Shown here piece after piece: positions 13,201 through 25,200 of a stretch of 64,000 nucleotides of DNA. The position numbers and the translations under genes were made by a program. The notes below the pieces were generated by a model. The model was not told where the DNA came from. It did no database searches and worked only from the letters and a program-made list of their open reading frames with translations. Every line of letters starts with the position of its first letter. The stretch's first letter is position 1. Source of the DNA: Steromphala cineraria (lineage: Eukaryota > Mollusca > Gastropoda > Trochida > Trochidae); NCBI GenBank assembly GCA_916613615.1, contig OU744726.1, forward strand, positions 61,272,987-61,336,986, written 5' to 3'.

Positions 13201-16200
13201 TTAGCGGGAGCCTGCAATGAGACTTCAGATTTATTATCTGAAAGTACCGTATTTCCTCTAATAAGCGCCCGGGCGCTTATTTTTTCAGCACCCCTTTACC
13301 CCCGGCGCTTATTGGAGACCCGGAGCTTATTTCTTTCAAAGAGAATTGAACTTTGTTTTAAGTCGTCTTTTACAGTGCATACCTGTGAAATGTTTACTGA
13401 GTGAGCATTCATCTAATGGTAAGGGGCCCTGCGGTTATTAGAGACCCGGCGCTTATTAGAGGCCCGGCGCTTATTTTCTCAACTACCTATGACCCCCCGG
13501 CGCTTATTAGAGGACGGCCCTTATTGGAGACCCGGCGCTTATTAGAGGAAATACGGTACTTCTATTGGTTGATTTGAATCACGAGAAACGAAGCCAAGAA
13601 ACCAGTTTGCCGCTATCGCTGAAAGGGCATCATTTGATTGGCTTGCTATATATAGCGATACGGCAAAATACCATAGCAGGATATCAGGGGATAGGTTGTA
13701 GCATAACGCGGAGACATATACGCTGATGTAGCAGGATGACATATCTACAAAAACACATCACTTTTTTTAATACTTTTTTTTTATTGTTTTTCAACTGCCC
13801 GCTCACTTGCAGAAGGAAAGAAAAAATATGGTCAGCCTTACTAAGAAGTTTTTTTGGGATAACTTTAAGGGATCAACACTAAATATCCAAATTGTGACTT
13901 GAAAGTGACAGGGATTCATCCTTTTAATAGGATTGTTGCTCAAGGCTTGATGATACAGATCTTTCGTAAAAAGATACAATATGTATCTTAATTTCTCATA
14001 TGGTAGGATTCAATGAGTTAATCTTTAAAAGTTTTTAAATGAACTAAAACAAACTTTTGACAAATACACTGATTTTCATGCAAAATAAGCAATTTTGAAG
14101 CCAAAGATATGTATCACGATATGTGTATCGTGAGATTAGGTATCACGTTTCCTGAAACAATATATCATCACACCTCTAATTGTTAAAGGGGGTTTGAAAA
14201 TAGATGTTAAAAGAGGGAGCAACTATGCCCTTAAAAATGTAAACATAAATCAGACTCACAGAAAATTGCAATTGCTACAATAAACATGTACAAATTGTGC
14301 GCTGGTGGTCGGGACAGGATGGTAGTCCCAAACTCGCGCCTTCACGCGGAACTTGTAGGGTGCTTTGTGCTCCAAAACATCTCGAATCTTTGACCTCTTA
14401 ATGTGTGGATGGTCGAGGATCACTAGAAAGAAATGTGCTTCTTAAACACAGATGCCTATGGATATATATTTAGTTATTACCATATGTGATGAAAGTAAGT
14501 CATGACATAAAAACGATATTTGCACATGTGTAATAAACCCTAGCGGTAATTCAATAGGTTAGTTAAGAAAACCATGTGACATCGGAATGTGGGACTACTT
14601 TACGAGCTACTTGACTTTTTGCTTTAGCGGGGCCGAATGCTTCTGGGCAGCATGCAAAAAGCGTGCAGCACAAGCTGACCTGATAGGTTTCACCATTGAC
14701 GATGTTTTGAAAATTCTAATAATCTGAATTCTGGCTTTCTGACATTATGTATAATAAAGAAATTAACACACTCGCGAGATGTCATGTAGTTTTAACAACA
14801 CTCGTGCCAGTAAAACAAAATACTTTGCTCTCGCTCGGGAAAATATCACGTTACAGTCACTCGTGTTATAGAAACAATATGACATCTCTGCTTGGGTATC
14901 AATCTCTATATATTTACCATGTCACAAGGTCAAGGTCACAACATGGTCTTAGAACATAAGATCACATCTACTATTTGTTATTTGATATTGTAAATTGATA
15001 TTGCAGCTTTTTAAGTTTTTATGTTCCAAAGAAGCTGAAAAATTGATTTCAGGATGTGGTAATGTTGCCTCCAGAGGGGTCATAGAATTAAAATTTACAA
15101 CAAATATTTACAAGAATAACCGACTCCAAAGTAAAGCAAAAGAACAATTCATCTGTACTTTGACTCCACATCCTGCAAGGATTGAGATGCATGCAATGTT
15201 CAGGTGAGGTGAGGTGAGGGGATTTGCGGTGAAAACTGTGAGCATTTTTCAGACTAAATTAGGAACTTTAAAGGATGCAATTATGGTACCAAAAATTGTT
15301 GGCTCAAAGCTTAAGGAAAGAGTAAAAAGAGAGTATTTCATCAACTTAGGAGGAATGGACAAAGGGATTATACTTCAGCCCATTTCATCTGATGACTATA
15401 TGCATACAGACACTTCCTCGGTTACGAGGGTTTTGTTTCTTTATAGAACAGCTATGTTAAATGGTATCACCTGTTGCTGTTTCCTGCATACACCTCGGTT
15501 CCTCACTTGATAGAGTGTCCATCTCAACATGTCTCTCAACAACTGTAACATGACCTTCACCTTCAGTATCAGGGTCAAGGTCACTTTTGCTTTTATATGC
15601 ACTCTGTAATTTCTTTTGTTTAGTTTCTTTTGAGTCAATTCTTCGTCTTTCAGTTTCACCATCGTTGCTTTCTTCGCTGTATATTTCAATAGACGAAGCA
15701 CTGTCTTTTCTCCTTTTCAAAGTTGACGTCTGCTTTGCACCATTTTTACTTGTTGAAGGTCTAGATTCTTCAGGTACATGAACTGGCTTGATGGAGTCTA
15801 ATTTCTTGTTGAGATCTTTAACCTCCTGTGATTGGCTATCGAGGAAGAGCATGCCCCGCCCATATGTTGTCCCTCGATGAAGAACTAATTCTACAGTAGG
15901 CAGAGCTGACAGATCTTCGCTGGTCTCCGAGTTCTTATAGGCTGCTGCATGCAAGTTGTACAGCTTTATGAACATCCCGGGCTGAAAAATTGTTATAATA
16001 ATATAGTTTTATATTATTTTGTTTAATGTTAGTAACATATCTCTATCAAAACATTACAACACTTCACATTTTTCACCAAACTGTCCTGAAACATAAAGAG
16101 TCATTTTCATACAACATGTCTGTGATATATATAACAAAGACAGTGAGTTATTGTTTTACGCCGCTTGGGCAATATTTCAGCCATTTGCAACGTCACAAAG

Positions 16201-19200
16201 ATAGACATAAGTGGTGATTGTTTGCACAGCTTTAAGTCCATCAGGGATGAAAAGGAAAGTAAGAAAGCACTTGAGAGGTTGACTACCTACCCTAACCCTA
16301 AGAGCTGTTGGTACATGATCATCGAAGGCGCACACATCAAACAGGTACCCCGCGGCCCGCCGCTCCAAGTCCGGGTCTGTCTGCACTATACACTCCTCTC
16401 TGTTGGTGTCCAGGTCTCTCACTGGGCTGAATGTACGAAGAGTAGTCTGATTAAATTTAATCATGTTCCGAGGAATTAAAAAAAAATTGTTTTTTTTTAT
16501 TACCGATATCTTATTACATGAGACATGAGAATAGGTTAGTCTGACTAATGACTCCTTGAATGTCCGACAGGTCACTTTTTCAATCGGTCAAACTGAAATC
16601 CCAATCGGACATGTCCGGCAAATAGACCGATTTCTGCATCCCTGGTTAGTCATATTGATAATAGATAACAGTTGGATATGAAGAAAATAATAGATAAATT
16701 AATATATATAAAATAAAATATTAAAAAGATCACTCACTCACAGACACATCACATCCATTCTCTATAGTATTGACTAGTCCTTAACAAGTTTAGAATACAA
16801 TGCTTATTTTTCAACTTACAAATATTGATGATAATTTGACATAAACTTGTTCCATCAGATAGAATTCCCTACACACTTAAGGAAAGCAGCCAAGTCTGTT
16901 GTATGTTCAGATGTAAGAAACGATAACTCAAGTCAGGCATTTTAGCAACAAAGAGCAGATTTGAACTATTTCAGTAAAAGTTGGTCAAAAGCTTATGTGG
17001 GTTGAGGGGGTCTCTTTTTAGTACGTCAATTTTATTCTTATACTTATACCTAGTATAAAAAAGAAAATCACTGCAAAGTTTCCAATCATGGAAGATTGAA
17101 CTTTTGATCAGGCAAGGGCAATTTTTACAAGACACACATTGTTTTGAGTTCATCAAGTTAAATTTCACACCTTCAGCAACAGCTTTGATAACTCAAAAAG
17201 GTCGAAATTAAGAGCATTAAGACTGTTATTTACAACATGCAAGCTTAGCACAATCTGAGTGCATTTTGGCAATTGTATTATTTGGAAGTTTTTTTTTCAA
17301 AGTTATCCAAGTATTCACGTAGGTCACTGAACTGTTATGAAATTTTTCCATATATAGACTATAGAGATCTTCATTTGGCAAAATTGAATCCTCAATGATT
17401 GAGTAACGGGAATATCAACTTCTATTTAAAAATGTATTTAACTGAAAGGCAATAAATAAGGGATAACCTTATTATTTCTCATCATAAGAGTTCAATGGCC
17501 TCAGAGTTCTTCCTTAAGGGGGCCCTGGGGAACTTTGCCCACCCTTTTGGTTGTTGTCCCTAAAATCTATTAAATGTAAAATATTTTTATCATGCTGAGG
17601 GACTCATCTGCTAAAATTTGCTAACATGACCCCCTCAGCTGATCACCTAGGATCAACACAAATGGTTAAATGGTCAGTATTTTCTTAAAGAATCGAACAT
17701 TACCCATCGATGAATAAGTGAAACTCACTAGACTGGACGGGTTCCATCCCACACCCTCATCAGAAAGCAGACGCCATCTTCTATCATACACGTAGACACA
17801 ACCTGCACAGGGTTTACAAACCATTCAATGAAGTTATAAAAACTGTCAATGAAAGATTATCATATAACAGAGAGAACAACAATTGATATGACTTATTATT
17901 ATTACTCTATTGTGTTAACATGATTCATACAACCAAAACAGAATAAAATTCCAGTACTTTTCAAAGATATTTTACCATTTTTCAAGTACATATATCCGCA
18001 GGTAAAGTGACAAAACTTTCGGTTTCGATGTCGCCATATTCCTAAGTGCTGCATTGCGACATTTAAATTTTCCGAATGCAATCGATCGTGTGAGAACTTG
18101 AAATTACAGATTTTGTTGGAATGATTAGAAGCCCGCAGACTGGTTTCGTGTGGAGGGAAAATAGAACAAGAAAGTTTTCCAATCTTACTTCATTCCTGTA
18201 ATGTGTAAAAAAGAGGCTGTCTCATATCATCTAACCCAACTACATTTGATTCTTTAAACTACAGATAACACAGCATGATTTTAGTAATATATATTTCACT
18301 TTTCGAGATACAAAATGAGAATTGATAGCATAAATAAATATTTCTGATTATTGTTATGATATCGATCAAACTAGCTTCACCTACCTGACATATGAGATTG
18401 AAATATACATTGACAGCTATGTCATTCAAACAACAGGTGCTATCAGATACAGGAACTTCCTGGGATTTCGACCAATCAAACAGCTGCTTCACCTGTCAAT
18501 CAAGAACACCTGAATAAATATTCTATGAAAATATCAATGACATCAATGGCTTATATCTACAACTACCTTTAGCAAAACATCAGTGTTATAAATGGTCAAG
18601 CAAAATAAAGATATATCAATTTTTTCCTTCAAAATGGCATGAACTTAGGATTGTTTAAAGAAGTTTCAATGAATTGCAAAGCTTGCTTTCAGCAGTATCT
18701 TTGTATGTCTATCCATTAATACATTAAATAAAATATATACAACCAATCATACTACCACATGCAAAAGTACATTTGTTCAAGGATAAATATTCCTAAACCT
18801 TATTTCTAATAAGGCTGCAACGATACACTTAGCTGACGATACGATACGTATCTCGATACTTTGCTCACGATACGATACGTATCTAGATACGGTGCCACAA
18901 GTGTCAGAATGACAAATTACAAATGGACCAATTTATCATTATTTTAACTGTATTATCTATTGTCTTTAGCATTGTTCATTTAAATACTGTAATAGTGTTT
19001 ATTCTTGCATTATTTTCTAAACTTACATTATTCATGCCAGCTTTGAAGTCAAAGACAAAAAAACTAACAAAGTGCATCTTTACAAATTCGTTTTTCACAG
19101 TCATTCAAATAGGCCTTTAGATATAAATAGGACTTATTCAAAAATAAATGCATTCAATTATGACATTGACAATTAAATCCAAGAACGTATATAACAATTA

Positions 19201-22200
19201 AATCAAAAGATATAACCCACGTGTATACCAGCATGTCAGTAGCAGCTGACTTCTGTGAGAGAGCACCTGTCAATCAAAGCCTTGACCTAGTTCCAAGCTT
19301 GTGTTGGCAGAATGGTCTATTATTGTTTGGGGGTGACTGGTATTTGCTTACTGTTATGTCCTTGTAAAATGTCAATCTACGTCTTAAAAACTATCTTTGT
19401 AAGACAACAATGACATTTATATTCATCCTATGCTGTGAAACATTCGTTAACAATTATTTGACAACACATAGTTAAATATATTTAGATGTTTTGTCACTTT
19501 CTTTCCCTACATGATAATGGACTCTTCTCACTTCTCACTGACATACGGGCACTTTGATTTTCTGTTTCAACTGTCGTAGCATAACAAAATATGGAAATGG
19601 TGATGCATAAAAGCATGAAATTAGAGAGATAATACCAGGATGAGAAATAAGAAGCTATATGTGAAAGAAGCAATGTGATATTTATTGTAATACCTGCCCA
19701 CAGGCAAGCTAAAGTAAGCAGTTCAGTTGCCGGTCATTGAAAGTTTGCTGTACCAAGTCGGCAATGGTATTTTTTAATCTCCATGGAAACAGTGCTGGCA
19801 AGTAAAATGAAATTAATTCCATACTTTCATCATAATTCATCATATATCAATGGAATTTGTAGTGATACAGTGGTTGATTTTTCTAGAGTTTAGTTAGATT
19901 GACATAAAATTTGTGTATCGTTTCTGTCCGATATTCAAATGTAATTGTATCGTGTATCGTATCGTGACTGTCGCATCGAGATACATCGATATTTCAGTGT
20001 ATCGTTGCAGCCTTAATTTCTAATATACCAAAATTTGAAATATTCATTGTCCTTCCTGAAAGAAATTAGCAAGGAAGAGAATTTCATCTCAGTGACATTT
20101 TTTCTAGGCAGGCCCAAACTAAGAACAATGATTCCCCTATAGAGAGTTGAAACATTGTTGTAAATATATAACCTGAGATGAAATTAAATAGAAGTAATAA
20201 AAGAATAGAATGCGCGGTGGCCGAGTCAGCAAAAGCGCCAGGCTATCAAGCCTTACGTGCCGGGTTCAAGCCCCACCTGTGACCGGGTGTAAAAACCTTG
20301 GAGTCAACTTTCTGTGCAGACTCTTTCAGTGTTGTCACAACCCCTAGTGTACAGTACACAACCCTGTGCACTTTACAGAACCCACAATCCGTTTGTAAAT
20401 GACCAGATGGTGGCAACATGAAAACATGCAGACGCCTAGTTGCGGGTATAGCAACGTGCAGTAGACTTGGACAAATACTGTGACTATGTGTCCCAGTCCA
20501 CCCAGCTGTAAATGGGTACCTCGTAAGGATTGAGAGTGACATTAGCGCTGTGCGTCACATGACTGCAATTGTTGTATGCTCCCCCGGGAGTCGAGATGGT
20601 AAAAGAAGTGTCATGAAGACTGATATCCAATGATCGAGGGAAAGCCAAAGCGCTTTTGAGCAGCGCTCTCTGAGCTGGATATTGGCGCTATACAAATAAT
20701 CAGTAGTAAAGTATAGTAAACTAACCCTCCTCCTGTCCTCCGATGTGTGAGTGAAGTTGGGAGTGGAGGTCTGCGGATCAGAGTCGGGACTCCTGTACAC
20801 CAGCCATGAGAAGCCTGGAGTTGTCCCCCCTTGTCTACTGCCCTGGTGGGTGATGATCTGAAAACAAATATGAATAAATAATAAAACAATAACAAAAAAT
20901 ATAATCAAGCTAAAGTGCAATCACCATCAAAACCTAAAGCAAGTAGAGGAACATATTTCAAACCTTGCAAAATGTTTCAATTCATTCGTTTAAAGTTCTA
21001 TCAAGACAAATGAGTTTTTATATATACTGGTGGAAATGAATAAAGGAACGCATGTATTGATGGTAAAAAACTGTTTATTGTCATGGGTTTTTGATCAAGT
21101 ATATTTCATTAAGTATGTTCAGGTGAAATTTCAGTATCTGGTGTGTCCTGCCTGTTTCCTGATCACTTCTTCACACCGTCGTGGAACACTTTGGATTACC
21201 TTCCGGATGACAGCCCGAGGAACTGCCCACTACTCTTCTTGGAGAGCCTGGAACATGGCATCAAGTGTCTGGGGTAGAACATCACGATCCCTCGCCCGAC
21301 GTCCAAGAACGTCCCAGAGGTGTTCAATGGGATTAATGTCTGGGCTCTTGGACGGCCATGGCAACACTCTGACATTGTTCTGCGTGAGAAAATCCCTGCT
21401 GACGTGAGCCGTGTGGGGTCGAGCATTGTCATGTTGAAACTCAAAGTTTACACCCACTCTACGGCGGAAAGGAAGAACAACAGGTTGCAACACTTTGTCT
21501 TGGTAACGGACACCAGTCACCCTTCCATCAAGTCGAACAAGGTTGGTCCTATGGTCGTAGGTTATGCAGCCCCATACCATCACAGACCTGCCCCCGTAGG
21601 AATCGTGTTGTTTGATGGTGCACTGATGATGATGTTCACGAAGGCATCGCCAAACGCAGATCCGACCATCTGCGAAGTCCAAATTGAATCTCGACTCATC
21701 ACTGAACATGGTATTGCGCCAATGTCGAAGTTGTCTAACTCGATGTTGTGTAGCCCATGCTCTTCTGAGACGTCTGTGTTCCGCGGTCAGCCTTACCCCA
21801 ACAACAGGACGACATGATTTTTAGCCTGCTGCTTTAAGTCTGTTTCTGACAGTACGGTCACAAATTCTTAGTCTCGTTACTGCCCTGAACTCAGAGTTTA
21901 TTTTCAATGCTGGTTTAAATCGGTTACGTCAGGACAGCAGCACCAGCTGGCGGTCGTTTTGGGGCATTGTCTTACATTTTGGACCACGACCTGGTCTAAT
22001 CTTTACGTTCCCTGTCTGACGGTACCGGTTCCACAGTCGCGAAATCACACTTTTAGACTTGTTAAATTGTCTGGCTGTCTGGCATATTGATTGACCGCTG
22101 TTTATGCACCAGATAGCCTGCCATTTCTTATTATCAGGAAGGTATGCTCTTGGCATGATCCTTGAAGGTTAAATGGACGTTGTCATGCATGAAGTTCATG

Positions 22201-25200
22201 GAAATCAATTTTCATGTGCACAGTACCTTTTTCAGTGAGAGTAAACTTCAACATTTTCAGTTTATAATGGCCCCAAGTAGCCTTGAACAAACGGAACATG
22301 CCAGACATAAGTTAACAGTAATTAAGCGTTCCCTTATTCGTTTCCATCAGTATATCTAGCGAATGAAGTTCACCTAGAGCGATATAATAGAAGTACACAG
22401 ATAACAGGATGGATGGGGTCCAAATTAATTGTTCCATACTTCTTGCATCATTTAATTTCATAGGCGCAAAATTTAAATGCCATTTATGAATATGTTTAAC
22501 TGGCTTGGAAGGAAAAGGTATGTGACACTTATCCTCATTGTGTAGCATTGGATGTGTTGCAATTATTTCCATCATTATAGAGCAGTGAAACATTAAATTA
22601 CATTTCAAAACTCAACATAAGAGGTATAAAGGAAATAACATATCCACATGCCACATCAATATTGGCCTCTTATCAATTTTGAATGGGTGGAGGAAAAAGA
22701 AAATGGAACAGATTTAAAGGTGGTTACAAATCCTGAAATATTCATACACAAAATCATCAATGTTTGAGCTGAGCCAACGCTACCTTGAGCCGATGAAAGC
22801 GGACAACATTGCCGACCTCGATCTTGGGCACCTTGTGAGACTTTAGAAAGAGGACACAGGTCAGTTTCTGGTCGTACTCGTGTAGCGTCGGGTCAATCAG
22901 GCTCACAATCAGCATCAGATCTACAACCAGTGCAAGTGTTAAGATTTAAGAGTGTTGCAATAGGCTAAGAATATTTGAGCTTTCAGTCATATTTTTTTAG
23001 ATACCATTTTTTGAAAAATAGAGCCATTGGCTCAGTAGCTCATCGGGCCTGTAAGCCTTTCAGGTGTCCATCTAACGGACTCGGGATGATATCAGGTTAA
23101 CAAGAAGCTCCAGTATTAAAAGGCATAGAGCTGTTTTAGGTTTTCTTCTTTGTTTCTTGGGTCTGTCACATAATATTATCTCAAGAGTAGAGTTATAAGA
23201 AAAGACCTTTCCCATTAAGATATGTCATGAAATATTTCGCAACAATTTAAGATGACACAACAATGTCATGATAAACTTTTTTATGGGTTGTTCGTAAAAT
23301 TGAAAATTGTGAAAGCTGTATATATATATAGTCATTCAATTTTTATTCTATTGGTCTGTCAAATAACATATCTTGAGAGTAATGAAATAAGTAAGAAAAG
23401 CAATAAAATACAAAAGCAATCAGTTTGAATGACAAGCAAGAATAAACAAAAGACACTATTTGATCGAGCATTTCCCTTTTAACACAAAAAATATAAAATG
23501 AAGCTGCTTTGCACTAAAGTTCACTTTCAGTGTTGTTCCTTAGTGATAAGCTGGCTGTCATTTTTGGTCAATTCTAGGCAGATAAGGCCCTTTGCAAGTG
23601 TCTTTTGACTCAAAATGTTAAGGAACACAAAGACAATTGTTCGGACAAATATCCCCGAGGACCCTGCTAGGATCACACCTAACAATCATTCAGTTGAGAT
23701 TAATTTACCAATTTGGTAAATAGTTCAAAGTAAGACAAATTTAACAGACATACCGGTTCCTCTTGTTTGTTTGGGGGGTTTGAGGAATTTGACCACCCCA
23801 TAGATATCGACCACCGTGCCAGACTTGACGTCCTGCAGATCTGTATACTGGTACTTTCTCATCTGCCAGGGGAGATAACTCAGATTAAAAGTTTTGCATA
23901 CCACATTTGAATTGCATTAGGGAAGTACCAAAAAATCATCAGGGCATCCTGTCTCAGGGTACAAAGGTTACTCTAACTCCACTAATCTGTACCCTGGGCT
24001 CAGAAGCTAGATTCGCTCCCGCAGCCCTACTTCGGATATAGCCAATCAAATCATTTTCTCGTTGAAATTTTATCGAGAGCGTGGCGAGAAAATGATATGA
24101 TTGGGTTTATCCCAAGTCAGGCCAGGCGAGCGAATCTAGCTTCTGAGCCCAGGGTACAGATTAGTGGAGTTAGCGTAATGTTCGTACCCTGAGACAGGAT
24201 GTCATCAGGGGAGAGAACTCAGAAAATAAAGTTTGCATATCATAATGGAATTGTGTCAGGGTAGTACTCAAACATCATCAGACATCTTTCAATTTCAAAA
24301 TCGTAAAAGGTAGATAACTTGGTGAAAATGGGTAGTGCATACCACAATGGATTTTGGTCAAAAGGAGGTATCCGAAATGATTACAAGTGCAAATCACTGA
24401 GGAAATATCCCAAAGGGAGGTGACTCTTTGATGATCAGTATTGCACACCACAATCAAAATGAGGGTACATATTTCACAACATTACATTGAGACTATTCAA
24501 CCTTAATAAAACATTTCTATGTAGCTGGTAAAAGCATCATATTGGTCGTTTCATACCATTTGCAAATAAATTATAATAATAAGGTAAACCATGTATTTGA
24601 CTTTAAATCATAGAATGGAAAAAAATTATTTTAAATTTTTTTGCTGTAATTAAAACAGTCCTAAGTTGATATACCTTTGAATTTTTTCCGGAACTTCCAT
24701 CCTTGTGTGTTAGTTCTTCTGTTATCAACTGAAAGAGCATGTCAATCCGTACATTAGATATCTTGTTTAAAGGCACCAATCGAGCGGCTTTCGTACGCCA
24801 TTTTGAAAGGTAAGCATAGCGAGAAAACAAATGTGCTGTAATTTGCTTATTCAGTAACAAAATAAAGTAATAACTAATAACCACTTGATTGATAGAAGAA
24901 GAGTATAATTACAAATAATTCATAATAAAAGTTATCAGTTGAGACGGAATTTTGTCCTAGTAATGCATTCCACGATCGTAGCTTCGATGATTGGCTTTAT
25001 TTCACAATGTTTTTATTTTTTGAGTGATATGCTTTATTTTTTGTCAAATTGTCAAATATTTAACAACTAAAATGCTTACCTCACAAACATATATGAAATT
25101 ATGTGTGAAATTATCATGTACAAATCATATATAATTGTAAACAGGAAAGTTCTCCTGAATTTCGTTTCCACAATAAATACCCCGCTCGAATGGTCCCTTT

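Noticed and set aside
12831..13742. Several 65-80 residue frames on both strands
   Set aside because: They lie in the palindromic MITE B/C composite and recur at 56 kb only as repeat sequence.
15441..15701. Second minus-strand frame overlapping POT1 exon 12
   Set aside because: Alternative frame of the low-complexity linker. The conserved OB2 motifs are in the other frame.
16177..16575. 132-residue minus-strand frame as a stand-alone gene
   Set aside because: Only 16426-16291 is coding (POT1 exon 11). The rest is intron and repeat read through in frame.
20209..20281. Possible functional tRNA gene
   Set aside because: A and B boxes are present, but no complete cloverleaf with proper acceptor stem could be drawn. 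The sequence continues directly into a SINE body.
20246..20920. Overlapping minus-strand frames of 94-121 residues
   Set aside because: One runs through the SINE. Of the others, only the part 20857-20726 in the frame reading GGTTPGFSWLVYRSPD is real, as POT1 exon 8.
21320..21817. 165-residue plus-strand frame
   Set aside because: Antisense to the Tc1 transposase, whose motifs are all on the minus strand.
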